Positions 1-7,948 are shown, counted from the stretch's first letter. The stretch: 28,421 bases of DNA from Firm-13 sp964617375 (GCA_964617375.1 CAZTXQ010000035.1:1-28421); one strand, 5' to 3'. Made by a program: numbers and translations. The notes: generated by a model not told the origin, from the letters alone.

Positions 1-82
1 AACCCGGGAATTCCTGATGATTTTTTCCGGGATATCCTATTGACATAACACAGGCCGCCTGATCTACGTCCTCGCCGACAGC

Positions 83-2065
83 ATGACTACCTCATACGCC
101 TACGACGACGACGGCTCCCTTCAGAGCGTCGTCTACGGCAATGGCTCGAGGGAAGACTACACCTACACGGCTGACAAGCTCCTGAAGACGCTCGTCAACA
201 AAGCCATCGACGGTACGACTATCGACTCGTACGAATACACCTATGACGCAGCCCACAATCTCCTCTCGAAAACCGACTCCAAGGGTGTAACATCCTATAT
301 CTACGACGCGATGAACCGCCTCTTGACCGTCACCGAGCCATCCGGAAAAATCACCGTCTATACCTACGATGCCGCCGGCAACCGCGCGTCCCAGACCGAG
401 ACCGAGGGCACCGACGTTACGGCAACAACCTACACCTACGACGCGCTGAACCGTCTGCTCCGGACGTCCGAGAGCCTCAACGGAACGTTATCGAGAACCG
501 TCGATTACACATACGACAACAATGGCAATCTACTGACCGTCACATCGATCACATACACCGACGGAATCGCCGGAGCACCCGTGCTCGAGCAGAACAACAC
601 CTACGACTTACTGAACCAGCTCATCCGCACTGTAACCTCTGATGGCACCACCGTCGAAAACACCTACAACGGCGACGGTTATCGCGTCGTCAAATCCGTA
701 AACGGCAGTGCGACAAGGTTCCTGTACCAGTACGACAAGATTGTTCTGGAATTGAATGCTCTGGGCGACCAGACGGGAAGGAATGTCTATGGCCTGAACC
801 TGATCTCCCGCACTTTCGGTGAGGACACTTTCTTCTACTTCTACAACGGCCACGCCGACGTCACGGCACTCCTAGCTTCGGACGGAACGATCGCCGCGAC
901 CTACTACTACGACGCGTTCGGGAATATCCTCGATCAGACGGGAACGGCGACGAGCAACATCCTCTACGCCGGGTACCAGTACGATCCGGAGACCGGACTC
1001 TACTATCTGAACGCCCGCATGTACGATCCGGTTACCGCAAGGTTCATACAGGAAGATACGTATCTGGGAAGCCGGAACGATGCGCTGAGCCTGAACCTTT
1101 ACACGTACTGCCACAACGAGCCGATGATGTATAGCGATCCAACGGGGCATAAAGAAAGCGCACCCAAAGGATCTACTGGCGGAATGCCATCTGAAGTTTA
1201 TAATAAGATGTATGGACATGAATATAAGTCAGGAGAGGCAACGGCGGAATACTATCAGGAAAAGAGCAAAGGCACAAATAAAGTGACTGACTCGGAAAGC
1301 TCAAAAAATATAACTTCAATTGCAAAAGGTCAAGCGAGCTTACCAGGTCAAATTACCGCATTTGAAATGCAAATCAAAGGTCGTACTATTTATGCTAATC
1401 AGCGACTGGCAGATATGACAGGGGAAATGATAAACTCACCCAATCCAAAGAATTTCACTTCTCAAATGGATATTATAGCTGAAGTGTATGCATATACAGA
1501 AATGGATGAATTCACTGAAGATATGTTTTGGGATGCGATCTCATGGCTAGGAACGCCTTATGTACAAGTGCCAGGGGTGAAACAAAAAAATGCTGATTGC
1601 GGAAGCTTTATTCGCGCATTATATGCAGATAATGGGATTACAATTGAACAAGACTTCAGTAAACAAGGGGATAAAGGTACTGCAGCAATGTTGGACTGGA
1701 TTGAAAATAATGAGCCAGAGAAAATAATAGCGAAAGGAACACCTGACTACGAAAAGGTAGCAGTCAAGCCTATGGATGTATTTTTCTATGATTATGAGAA
1801 TAATCCGAAGTACTCAGCAACACATGTTGGAATGGTATTAGGTCAGGACAGAAATGGAAATATTGTTTTAATCGAAACAGCTAATATTGATCTAAACCTC
1901 GAAATAATTGGATCGAACCATCAGGAATACTTGGATGCAAACTATTCTACGGTGACAAGCAAGAAAAAAGGACATGAAGACGATATTGTAAGTGAATATT
2001 ATGCTGGAAGATATAGTGCAAGGAGAAATGATGACATAGTCGGAGTTGTTAGATATATCGAGTAA
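83..2065 (+). CDS. Rhs/YD-repeat protein, 5'-truncated, with NlpC/P60-like C-terminal tip
   Basis: Residues ~1-350 carry repeated YD motifs such as YTYDAAGN and YTYDALNR, followed by the Rhs core ending RFIQEDTY...NLYTYCHNEP...DPTGH. This is the family signature of WapA/Rhs wall proteins, whose C-terminal tip is often a toxin. The tip (~355-660) has WLGTPY at ~488, Cys506 in ADCGSF and His581 in THVGMV, matching the Cys/His pair of NlpC/P60 papain-like enzymes that cut peptidoglycan or acyl bonds. The reading frame is already open and Rhs-like from position 47 (TGRLIYVLADS), but an in-frame TGA lies at 41-43. The ATG at 83 has no ribosome binding site. The gene therefore looks like a displaced, promoterless 3' fragment of a much larger protein rather than an intact gene. 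Base composition drops sharply to AT-rich after the DPTGH motif, which is typical of swapped tips. Toxicity is inferred. Confidence 0.8.
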   Translation: MTTSYAYDDDGSLQSVVYGNGSREDYTYTADKLLKTLVNKAIDGTTIDSYEYTYDAAHNLLSKTDSKGVTSYIYDAMNRLLTVTEPSGKITVYTYDAAGNRASQTETEGTDVTATTYTYDALNRLLRTSESLNGTLSRTVDYTYDNNGNLLTVTSITYTDGIAGAPVLEQNNTYDLLNQLIRTVTSDGTTVENTYNGDGYRVVKSVNGSATRFLYQYDKIVLELNALGDQTGRNVYGLNLISRTFGEDTFFYFYNGHADVTALLASDGTIAATYYYDAFGNILDQTGTATSNILYAGYQYDPETGLYYLNARMYDPVTARFIQEDTYLGSRNDALSLNLYTYCHNEPMMYSDPTGHKESAPKGSTGGMPSEVYNKMYGHEYKSGEATAEYYQEKSKGTNKVTDSESSKNITSIAKGQASLPGQITAFEMQIKGRTIYANQRLADMTGEMINSPNPKNFTSQMDIIAEVYAYTEMDEFTEDMFWDAISWLGTPYVQVPGVKQKNADCGSFIRALYADNGITIEQDFSKQGDKGTAAMLDWIENNEPEKIIAKGTPDYEKVAVKPMDVFFYDYENNPKYSATHVGMVLGQDRNGNIVLIETANIDLNLEIIGSNHQEYLDANYSTVTSKKKGHEDDIVSEYYAGRYSARRNDDIVGVVRYIE

Positions 2066-2088
2066 CTTAAGAGAAATTGAGGTGAACC

Positions 2089-3912
2089 ATGGCAAAAAAG
2101 ATCTTACTTACCATAGTATTAATGGTGTTGCTCTCCTTTATTTCTACAGCTTGTAGATTTATTCCCGTGGAGGCTGAGTTAACAAGCACATCGATTGCGG
2201 ATATTATGACAATGGAAAGCGGGACTCAGCCGGCTACAGAAGAGTCACAGACCGTCCCGCCAAAGGAAACAACAGCCCCCGCAATCTATCCTATAGCTCC
2301 CGAGAGACCCGGGTTTACCGACGGATGGGATCGTCCTCTGGAGATGATCGCAGGACCGGACTCCGTCATTCTGTGTGGAAACGGAGCTGCACTCAACATT
2401 GCCGGATACGTCAAGGGTACTCGTGAGAATTTCTACCCTCAAGGTGACACGTTTGAGATGTGCGGAGTCGGCCGGTATAAGATCGACGACAATCCTGCAA
2501 TTCAGTATTCTGTCGATCGTTCTGTTTTTGCTTTTATTCTCAAGGATGAGGACCAAAGGGGAGAGACTGTTCCGGGTAAGTTAGTTATCTATGATGGCAG
2601 TACTGCGACAGACATTTCCGCTGATGTTTGGTCATTTGCTCTTTCTGCCGACGGGCAGAAGATCCTCTATCGGTCAGACAATACGGATCGGGAAAGGGGA
2701 GACAATCTTTTCTTTTATGATGTGAAAACCGGCGAGAGTTACCAAGTGTCGGATTGCGCGGGGCCTTCTTACTGCCTGTCACTCCTCGGGCAGACATTTC
2801 TTTACATGGAATATGACAGTTCCTCCATTACAACATCTTCTCGCGTCATGATAAAAACTGAAGGTGAAGACGCTCGCGAGCTTGCGACGGATATGATTCC
2901 TGCGGCTGTCGGAGATGATGGAACCTATGCATATGCTATTGAGGAGAGCAAAGAAGAAACCTGTAATCTTTGGGTATTCTCGGGACAAGAAAGCCGTTGT
3001 ATCGGGGAGAATGTCTTGCTCACAACGATACATCCCATTCTTTTCAATTCGGATTGCTCGGAAGCGATATTCTTCGCTGACGGGAATTATCTCTCTCGAG
3101 AGGGAGAAACAGGCGTTAAACTTGCGATCGAGGGCAGCATTTACGATTCGACGGCATTTTCTCATCCGCAATATCAACTGGCGGAGGAAGATCCCGAGAT
3201 TCCTGGTAAGGAGATTTCTTCGATCCGATATTGCTGTACGGACAGTTTGCAACAGGTAATTTTCCTTTCCTCGAGTAAAGAAATGCAATTATGGCTGTCG
3301 GAGCCGGACGCGGATGTTGTGTTCTGGTTCTTTGATCAAAAGAATAAGGTTCATAAGGTCAGCAAGGAAGAGGCTCTGGCGCTCTATGAAGGACAGGAGG
3401 AATATTTGACGAATTTGAATCGAGCTGCTGAGCAGGAGGCATACATCTACCGAGTACAAGAGACAGTATTCCATGGGAAAGGCATGCCGGATGTCATGTA
3501 TTACTTGGACACGACAAATGGCGGCAGACAAGCGGCATCTTACATAGACCCATGGAATATCTCATCCCTCGAGGAGGGACGACAGTGTTATATCGGTGCT
3601 CACTATTTCGATCTTTATATGCTGGAGGCTCCATATGACGGGACTCCTGTCAGAGTTGCGGAAAATGTGAGTCAAGTATGGTCTGATGGTTTCGGTGTTT
3701 ACTATGTCAGCCTTATTGAGATTGACCAAAACTTGATCGCATATTTTGAGGAACCGGATAAGTATTTCTACCTGGACGAGGATTCAGGGACGTATTTCAA
3801 CGAGCTGTGTATTTTAGGTGATACAAATGGGATCTACTCTAGCCCGGATGGAATAACATTTGCGCTTCAGGCGGAAACTATGCAGCGTTATTATCCAGCT
3901 GGAATTGGTTGA
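2089..3912 (+). CDS. Beta-propeller-like lipoprotein, C-terminus frameshifted; candidate immunity protein
   Basis: The gene starts 23 bases after the Rhs stop, behind a GAGGTGA ribosome binding site. The N-terminus is a lipoprotein signal peptide, with a hydrophobic stretch and lipobox ISTAC (Cys22), so the protein should be anchored on the outer face of the membrane. A Thr/Pro-rich linker (~30-65) follows. After it come repeated strands of the type FALSADGQKILYRSD and YDVKTGESYQVSD, which resemble TolB/DUF5050-like propeller blades. The ~95-residue C-terminal block with AENVSQVWSDGFGVYYVSL is repeated downstream in a shifted frame (see 3913-4173), so the stop at 3912 is probably premature. 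Position directly behind a peptidoglycan-directed tip, together with a surface location, would suit an immunity protein. That role is inference; an unrelated propeller lipoprotein is equally possible. Confidence 0.65.
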   Translation: MAKKILLTIVLMVLLSFISTACRFIPVEAELTSTSIADIMTMESGTQPATEESQTVPPKETTAPAIYPIAPERPGFTDGWDRPLEMIAGPDSVILCGNGAALNIAGYVKGTRENFYPQGDTFEMCGVGRYKIDDNPAIQYSVDRSVFAFILKDEDQRGETVPGKLVIYDGSTATDISADVWSFALSADGQKILYRSDNTDRERGDNLFFYDVKTGESYQVSDCAGPSYCLSLLGQTFLYMEYDSSSITTSSRVMIKTEGEDARELATDMIPAAVGDDGTYAYAIEESKEETCNLWVFSGQESRCIGENVLLTTIHPILFNSDCSEAIFFADGNYLSREGETGVKLAIEGSIYDSTAFSHPQYQLAEEDPEIPGKEISSIRYCCTDSLQQVIFLSSSKEMQLWLSEPDADVVFWFFDQKNKVHKVSKEEALALYEGQEEYLTNLNRAAEQEAYIYRVQETVFHGKGMPDVMYYLDTTNGGRQAASYIDPWNISSLEEGRQCYIGAHYFDLYMLEAPYDGTPVRVAENVSQVWSDGFGVYYVSLIEIDQNLIAYFEEPDKYFYLDEDSGTYFNELCILGDTNGIYSSPDGITFALQAETMQRYYPAGIG

Positions 3913-4173
3913 TATTGACGGTGCGAAGCCGGTTCTCATTGCAGAGAATGTCGGAAATTTTGAGATAGGAGATTTTGGGGTGTATTACTTGCAGCTCAAA
4001 GAAGTTGCACCAAAATAGTAGATTATTATGCAGGAGCCGGCAATCAATATGATGAATATCAGAACCTGTTAGATGAAGATCTTTACGATCAGAACAAGCT
4101 GTTCTATAGTGCCACCGGTACATCGTTCGAATACGTGACAGATATCGGACGACGCTATCTATATGGAGGATGA
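3881..4173 (+). pseudogene. Frameshifted second C-terminal repeat of the lipoprotein
   Basis: Reading frame 2 from 3881 gives IIQLELVDIDGAKPVLIAEN then NFEIGDFGVYYLQLKEV, stopping at 4016-4018. It aligns with LYMLEAPYDGTPVRVAEN and DGFGVYYVSLIEI of the intact block before it. From 4018 the original frame 1 continues the same alignment (DEDLYDQNKLFYSATG against the earlier NELCILGDTNGIYSSPDG) and stops at 4171-4173. Two opposite single-base indels, one upstream of 3893 and one in the A-run at 4012-4015, would restore one protein of ~694 residues. They may be real decay or assembly errors. Confidence 0.6.
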
Positions 4174-4261
4174 ATCTTCGTATTGTGTTTTGAGTGTTCA
4201 TAGCTGTTTATGCAGATACTCGGGTTTGAAATAGCGATCAAGAAGCAAGACAGGAGAAGAC

Positions 4262-4903
4262 ATGAAAAAAGCAATCTTAATAATTGCACTAGATGTAGGG
4301 TTGATGGTTATAGCGGCTGCCATTTTTATATACCCTTATTTCAGACAATTTGAATTAGGCAAATCATTCTGTATAGTAATTGATGAAGACGAAGTGGTTG
4401 ACTATAATGCGGTTGATCAGGATCAAATGTGCGGTAGAGTACATCGAATGTGGTTTGACATGATTCGAGAAACAGAAAGAGATGAACTGGTTCGTTATAT
4501 GAAAGAAAATAATTATATAATTGCACCGGGATGTTACCATCTTCGTCAAGGTTACAAATTCGATGATTTACTGAAGGAACTGAAGTTTAAAGTGCTAACA
4601 CAAAAGGAGAAGTCGGATAGAACAGAATTAGGCAAATCATTCTATATACGAATCAAAGAAGACGAGGTGATTGACTACTATGCGGTTGATCAGGATCAGT
4701 ACATAAATGGAATACTTCTAATATGGTTTGACATGATCGGAGAAACAGAGAGAGAAAAACTGGTAAGTTACATGAAAGAAAACAATTACAAAATTGTACC
4801 GGGAAGATACCATCTTCGCCAAGGTTACAAATTCGATGACTTACTAAAGGAACTGAAGTTTGAAGTGATAACACAAACGGAGGAGTCGGATAGGGAAGTA
4901 TAA
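4262..4903 (+). CDS. Membrane-anchored protein with two ~91-residue YceG/MltG-like units
   Basis: The start ATG follows an AGGAGA ribosome binding site. Residues ~4-26 form a single hydrophobic membrane segment, leaving an external body of two tandem units (about 31-121 and 122-212). Each unit has ELGKSF, then EDEV(V/I)DY.AVDQDQ, WFDMI.ETER, YMKENNY.I.PG.YHLRQGY and F DDLLKELKF. The last part (I.PG.Y.L..GY.F.DLL.EL) resembles the LysM-like N-terminal fold of endolytic transglycosylase MltG/YceG, but the catalytic domain is absent. The two units are very similar, showing a fairly recent internal duplication with a period of 273 bases. The gene is AT-rich like the Rhs tip. No function is established; it could bind cell wall or act as an immunity or decoy protein for the nearby tip. 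Confidence 0.65.
   Translation: MKKAILIIALDVGLMVIAAAIFIYPYFRQFELGKSFCIVIDEDEVVDYNAVDQDQMCGRVHRMWFDMIRETERDELVRYMKENNYIIAPGCYHLRQGYKFDDLLKELKFKVLTQKEKSDRTELGKSFYIRIKEDEVIDYYAVDQDQYINGILLIWFDMIGETEREKLVSYMKENNYKIVPGRYHLRQGYKFDDLLKELKFEVITQTEESDREV
4352..4898 (+). repeat. Tandem 273-base coding repeat (two copies)
   Basis: Copy 1 begins at GAATTAGGCAAATCATTCT (4352) and copy 2 at the same 19-mer (4625), which gives an in-frame 91-codon period. A third, more diverged copy lies in the next paralogue at ~5395-5665. Confidence 0.8.
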
Positions 4904-4911
4904 TCCGGCGA

Positions 4912-5166
4912 ATGCAGTTCTCATGGCTGTGCCTGGCGCAAGTGCTATTAGTCTTGCCGATCAAAACGGAACGAATAGCGCATACTGTCTTTTATAAACA
5001 ACTTTCTGCGATTTATGAAACAAAGAACACGTACATTCTTATTGCTGATCCAAATCAAAAGATTCGCGAGAGTTTGGTAATCGATAAGACAGGTTTCTCA
5101 TCTTCATCTTGTGATGACTTCCTTCGCTTTTTACAGAAGAGAGTTACTATTCCAATTAAGTCTTAA
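4912..5166 (+). pseudogene. YcxB-like C-terminal fragment
   Basis: The 84-codon frame lacks a ribosome binding site and a plausible N-terminus. From ~residue 20 it reads TERIAHTVFYKQLSAIYETK, then NTYILIADPNQ, LVIDKTGFS and FLRFLQKRV. This resembles the C-terminal half of YcxB-like membrane proteins, where Y..I..IYETK..y.l is followed by a K..f motif and a terminal helix. The two membrane helices expected upstream are missing. It is best read as a remnant inside the island; the family assignment is tentative. Confidence 0.4.
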
Positions 5167-5292
5167 CAAGAAATCCAAAACAACCTATGTTCATGATACA
5201 TGGATTCTTATGTGGACATACCGCCAGCAATTAAGTGAGAAGGAAAGTGCGCATGATCCTTGACACTACTCCCAAATGTCGGAGGAGATGAT

Positions 5293-5733
5293 ATGAAAAA
5301 AATAAACTTAATTATTTCACTATTTGTCGGGGTGGTTGTTATCATTGCCATAATTATATTGATAATATTTGCATATAGATGTTATGAGACTATAGATAAT
5401 GGCAAACAATTCATAATAGTAATAGAAGAGGACGAAGTGGTTGATTATAGAGCAGTTGATCAGAAGCAATATATTAAGGGATTTCAACGAAAGTGGTTTA
5501 CAATGCTACAAGATAAAGAATTAGAAAAACTAGTTATTTATATGAAAGAGAACAATTATAAAATTGTGCCGGGAACATACTATCTTTATCAAGGTTATAG
5601 ATTTAATGACCTGCTAAGAGAACTCCAATTTGAAGAGATTACACAAACGGATGAATTGGATAAGCCTCGTCTCACTTCTGACACCCCGGGCAATAATACA
5701 CGGAGCCTCCCATGTAGTTTTCCTTCACAATGA
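5293..5733 (+). CDS. Membrane-anchored protein with one YceG/MltG-like unit, 3' end at island junction
   Basis: The ATG at 5293 is preferred over an upstream ATG at 5260 because GGAGGAG (5281-5287) lies five bases before it. Residues ~4-27 are a strongly hydrophobic membrane segment. The rest (~34-125) is a third copy of the unit in the gene at 4262, with EEDEVVDYRAVDQKQY, WFTMLQDKELEKL, YMKENNYKIVPGTYYL and FNDLLRELQFEEITQT. The paralogue stops soon after this point. Here, however, the frame continues into ~22 extra residues (from about LTSDTPGNN) that are the antisense of the zinc-finger end of the convergent Fpg/Nei gene. The native C-terminus therefore appears to have been lost at the island boundary near 5665-5672. 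Function unknown. Confidence 0.6.
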   Translation: MKKINLIISLFVGVVVIIAIIILIIFAYRCYETIDNGKQFIIVIEEDEVVDYRAVDQKQYIKGFQRKWFTMLQDKELEKLVIYMKENNYKIVPGTYYLYQGYRFNDLLRELQFEEITQTDELDKPRLTSDTPGNNTRSLPCSFPSQ

Positions 5734-6487
5734 CGGCGCCGCATCTGTTGCAGGCTTTCCCGACGGTGTTTTTCGACATCGCCGTTACATAGCCGCCGCT
5801 CTGATCGAATAGATCCTTTTCCGTGTCGCGTCCGCCGAGCCGGATCATCTCGCGAAGAGTGGAGACGACTGACTGCTCCAACCGGACCGAATCTTCGTCG
5901 GACAGGGAGGAGACCTTGCGCTTCGGATGGATGCCTGCCTCATAAAGGATGTCCTGCAGCACGCCGTTCCCGATCCCGGGGAAGCGCTGTTCCGTCGCCA
6001 GAAAGGCTTTCGCGCTTAAGGTCGGCTTGCTTTCCAGGAGACGGCGGCGGAATTCATCGTGAAATGCTTTGGAAAACGGGGTAATCGCATTTCGGCTGGC
6101 CAGATAGTATTTGTTGTCGAAGGTGTCGTCGTGCAAGGTGATGCTGCCGTACATGGCGACCGTAAAGACGAGGCTGTGCTTGTTACTTAACTTTATCAGT
6201 AGCTGATATTCTGAGGGTTCTTTGCCTTCTCGCAGAAGCCGCAGATTGACACCGTCGCTGATACACAGCTTCTTTCCGTTGTCAAAGGTGAGTTCCGCAT
6301 AGATTCCGAAGCCTTTTGCGCCGGTGATGCGTGCGTCAAGAAGATCCTGCGGGAACTGGTCCGGCTCCGGTGTGAAGAAGCAGAACTTGTGCGGCTTTGT
6401 CGGCGGAAGTATCTGGTCAATTATCTGCCCGACAACCATGTCATTCAGCTGCCCCGCGAGTACTGTGGTTTCCGGTAACTCAAGCAT
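5672..6487 (-). CDS. Fpg/Nei-family DNA glycosylase homologue lacking the catalytic N-terminal proline
   Basis: The start is fixed by AAGGAGGA seven bases upstream. The 271-residue length, the MLELPE N-terminus, the central helix-two-turn-helix region (AFLATEQRFPGIGNGVLQDI) and a C-terminal zinc finger (Cys246, Cys249, Cys266, Cys269) place it in the formamidopyrimidine-DNA glycosylase/endonuclease VIII family of base-excision repair. In active members the initiator Met is removed and Pro1 makes the Schiff base. Here Leu occupies that place, and the zinc-finger Arg seen in Fpg (GR.T..C) is Gly/Ser (GGSVYYC). The pattern matches a clostridial subfamily annotated as endonuclease VIII, so lesion specificity or even catalysis is uncertain. 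It is the last gene of the minus-strand cluster, 35 bases after the GNAT gene. Confidence 0.85.
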   Translation of the reverse strand: MLELPETTVLAGQLNDMVVGQIIDQILPPTKPHKFCFFTPEPDQFPQDLLDARITGAKGFGIYAELTFDNGKKLCISDGVNLRLLREGKEPSEYQLLIKLSNKHSLVFTVAMYGSITLHDDTFDNKYYLASRNAITPFSKAFHDEFRRRLLESKPTLSAKAFLATEQRFPGIGNGVLQDILYEAGIHPKRKVSSLSDEDSVRLEQSVVSTLREMIRLGGRDTEKDLFDQSGGYVTAMSKNTVGKACNRCGAVIVKENYMGGSVYYCPGCQK

Positions 6488-6522
6488 GGTGGATTCCTCC
6501 TTGATATCCTTCTCTTTGGGTC

Positions 6523-7278
6523 TTAGGGATGTTCGGACAAATACTTCTCGAACTTTTTCTCCGAAAAGATCTCGTTCGTCACGAATTGACCATCGTGAAA
6601 AAAACTGTATGTCGTAAATGGCGACGGCGCGTTCTGTGCTTCCTCTGTGGCGGAAATCTTATGCAGCGTGATTTCACGTCCCTGCTCAATAGCGATCGCT
6701 GCGATCAGCGATACATATTTGTCCGTATGAGGGCATTGATTCGTATAATAGAGGACCATACCCGGCTCGTCGATCCGGCCTTCCCGGGCACAGGGTCTAA
6801 AGGCGGGGAGGGGCGAGCTGTCGGTAAACGGGAGATACAGCAGTTCGAAATAGGGCTTTGCCGTGTCGGCGACAAGAAATCCTTTGTACTTCAGATAATC
6901 CGGATCGGACAGGAACGTCATCTTTTTGTGGCTCGACAACACAGCGAGCCCCGTTTTCCCTTTTGCTTTTGCATCGGCGATACATTGCTCCAGGAGCTGA
7001 TTCGCATATCCCTGACCTTTGAATTGACCGGATACCCAGAAACAGTTAATAAACATATAGTCCGAAGCGAATATGGGGCACCACGCTTTCTCGGCAGGGA
7101 GGTACTCGATAAAAACTTTGCCCCGCTGATCGAGTTTCGTGAACACAAGGCCTTCCGGAATTCGCTCCGACAGCCAGGCTTTTTTCGAGCTGACGCAGGT
7201 CTCACCCTTTTTGTCGGAGATGGCGCAGCAGATGTGCTCGCTCGCGAGGTTCTCAAGTGTCAGAGTGATGAATGCCAT
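6523..7278 (-). CDS. GNAT acetyltransferase with C-terminal YoaP-like domain
   Basis: At 251 residues it matches the length I recall for Bacillus YoaP. The N-terminal half is a GNAT fold whose acetyl-CoA loop is visible as FKGQGYANQLLEQC (~88-101), with the following strand TGLAVLSS. The C-terminal half (~165-251) matches the YoaP-like domain, with VLYYTNQCPHTDKYV and FFHDGQFVTNEIFSEKKFEK. It acetylates an unknown substrate from acetyl-CoA in the cytoplasm. The start follows an AAAGGAA site. The stop of the upstream GyrI-like gene lies only 3 bases away, so the two are almost certainly cotranscribed. Its place beside two ligand-binding proteins and a glycosylase suggests a detoxification or stress role, which is inferred. 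Confidence 0.85.
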   Translation of the reverse strand: MAFITLTLENLASEHICCAISDKKGETCVSSKKAWLSERIPEGLVFTKLDQRGKVFIEYLPAEKAWCPIFASDYMFINCFWVSGQFKGQGYANQLLEQCIADAKAKGKTGLAVLSSHKKMTFLSDPDYLKYKGFLVADTAKPYFELLYLPFTDSSPLPAFRPCAREGRIDEPGMVLYYTNQCPHTDKYVSLIAAIAIEQGREITLHKISATEEAQNAPSPFTTYSFFHDGQFVTNEIFSEKKFEKYLSEHP

Positions 7279-7281
7279 TTT

Positions 7282-7917
7282 CTATTCCTTTCTGACCGGA
7301 TAACGAAGTATCGTCCTCATTTTTGAGGCTTCCGTTTTTCGAGGATCGGTAAGATAAATCTCGTGGTGTTTTCGCGTATCGGACAGATCGCTGATGAAGC
7401 CATTCTCCTTCATGAATCCATCCATGCGGGTGATGGTTTCCGGTTCATCATCAAAGGGTCCCGCATGCATACACTGAACACAGGTGCCCTCGAAGTAGGG
7501 AGCGAGGCGCGCCTTCGAAAGTTCCAGATTGGGCTTCTTCTTCGCGACGATCTTGCAGGCGTCGCGGAATACGTCTTCCGCAACAAATTCCGGCTGACGG
7601 ATCATCATGGTCCAGGCAAATTTCACCTTGTCCACGATGCCGTTCTCGGGATCCTCTGTAAACCACCAGAGTCCTTCAAGCGGCGGAACAACATATTCGA
7701 AATAACCGTCCGGGGTGTGACCGTTCCTGGGCATCATGCGGATCGCATAGGACAATGCATACAAGATTTCGACAGCTTTGCTGTACTCGCTCTCCGGCTC
7801 ATTCGGATCTCCCTTGCCGTCGACCTGAAGGAATAACATCTCCGGAACGTCGATCTGCACCGGTTCGTTCCCGGGTCCGTAGAGATTTTTCTCCTGTTTC
7901 TTAAAATCGTATATCAT
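7282..7917 (-). CDS. GyrI-like small-molecule-binding protein
   Basis: The 211-residue protein contains MLFLQVDGKGDPNEPESEYSK, EGLWWFTE and PYFEGTCVQCMHAGPFDDEP, features of the GyrI-like ligand-binding family (SHV-type clostridial members of ~210 residues). These domains bind drug-like or lipophilic ligands, and some hydrolyse them. The start at 7917 (MIYDFKKQEKN) follows a GAGGGA site. A longer frame to 7986 exists but would overlap the 3' end of the upstream gene and has no better site. It sits between the DUF5131 gene (31-base gap) and the GNAT gene (3-base gap), inside one operon. The ligand is unknown. Confidence 0.85.
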   Translation of the reverse strand: MIYDFKKQEKNLYGPGNEPVQIDVPEMLFLQVDGKGDPNEPESEYSKAVEILYALSYAIRMMPRNGHTPDGYFEYVVPPLEGLWWFTEDPENGIVDKVKFAWTMMIRQPEFVAEDVFRDACKIVAKKKPNLELSKARLAPYFEGTCVQCMHAGPFDDEPETITRMDGFMKENGFISDLSDTRKHHEIYLTDPRKTEASKMRTILRYPVRKE

Positions 7918-7948
7918 AGAATTCCCTCTTTTCATCCTCTGGGGGGCT

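Noticed and set aside
40..85. TTGACA at 40-45 as a promoter for the Rhs fragment, with ATG 83 as start
   Set aside because: No -10 element lies at proper spacing, there is no ribosome binding site before 83, and Rhs-like coding already precedes the ATG.
4262..5733. The repeats as a CRISPR array or mobile-element repeat
   Set aside because: The repeat unit is a 273-base in-frame protein-coding duplication without spacers, and no cas, transposase or integrase gene is present.
6529..7326. 265-codon plus-strand frame opposite the GNAT/YoaP gene
   Set aside because: The minus-strand protein shows clear family motifs and a ribosome binding site; the plus-strand frame has neither.
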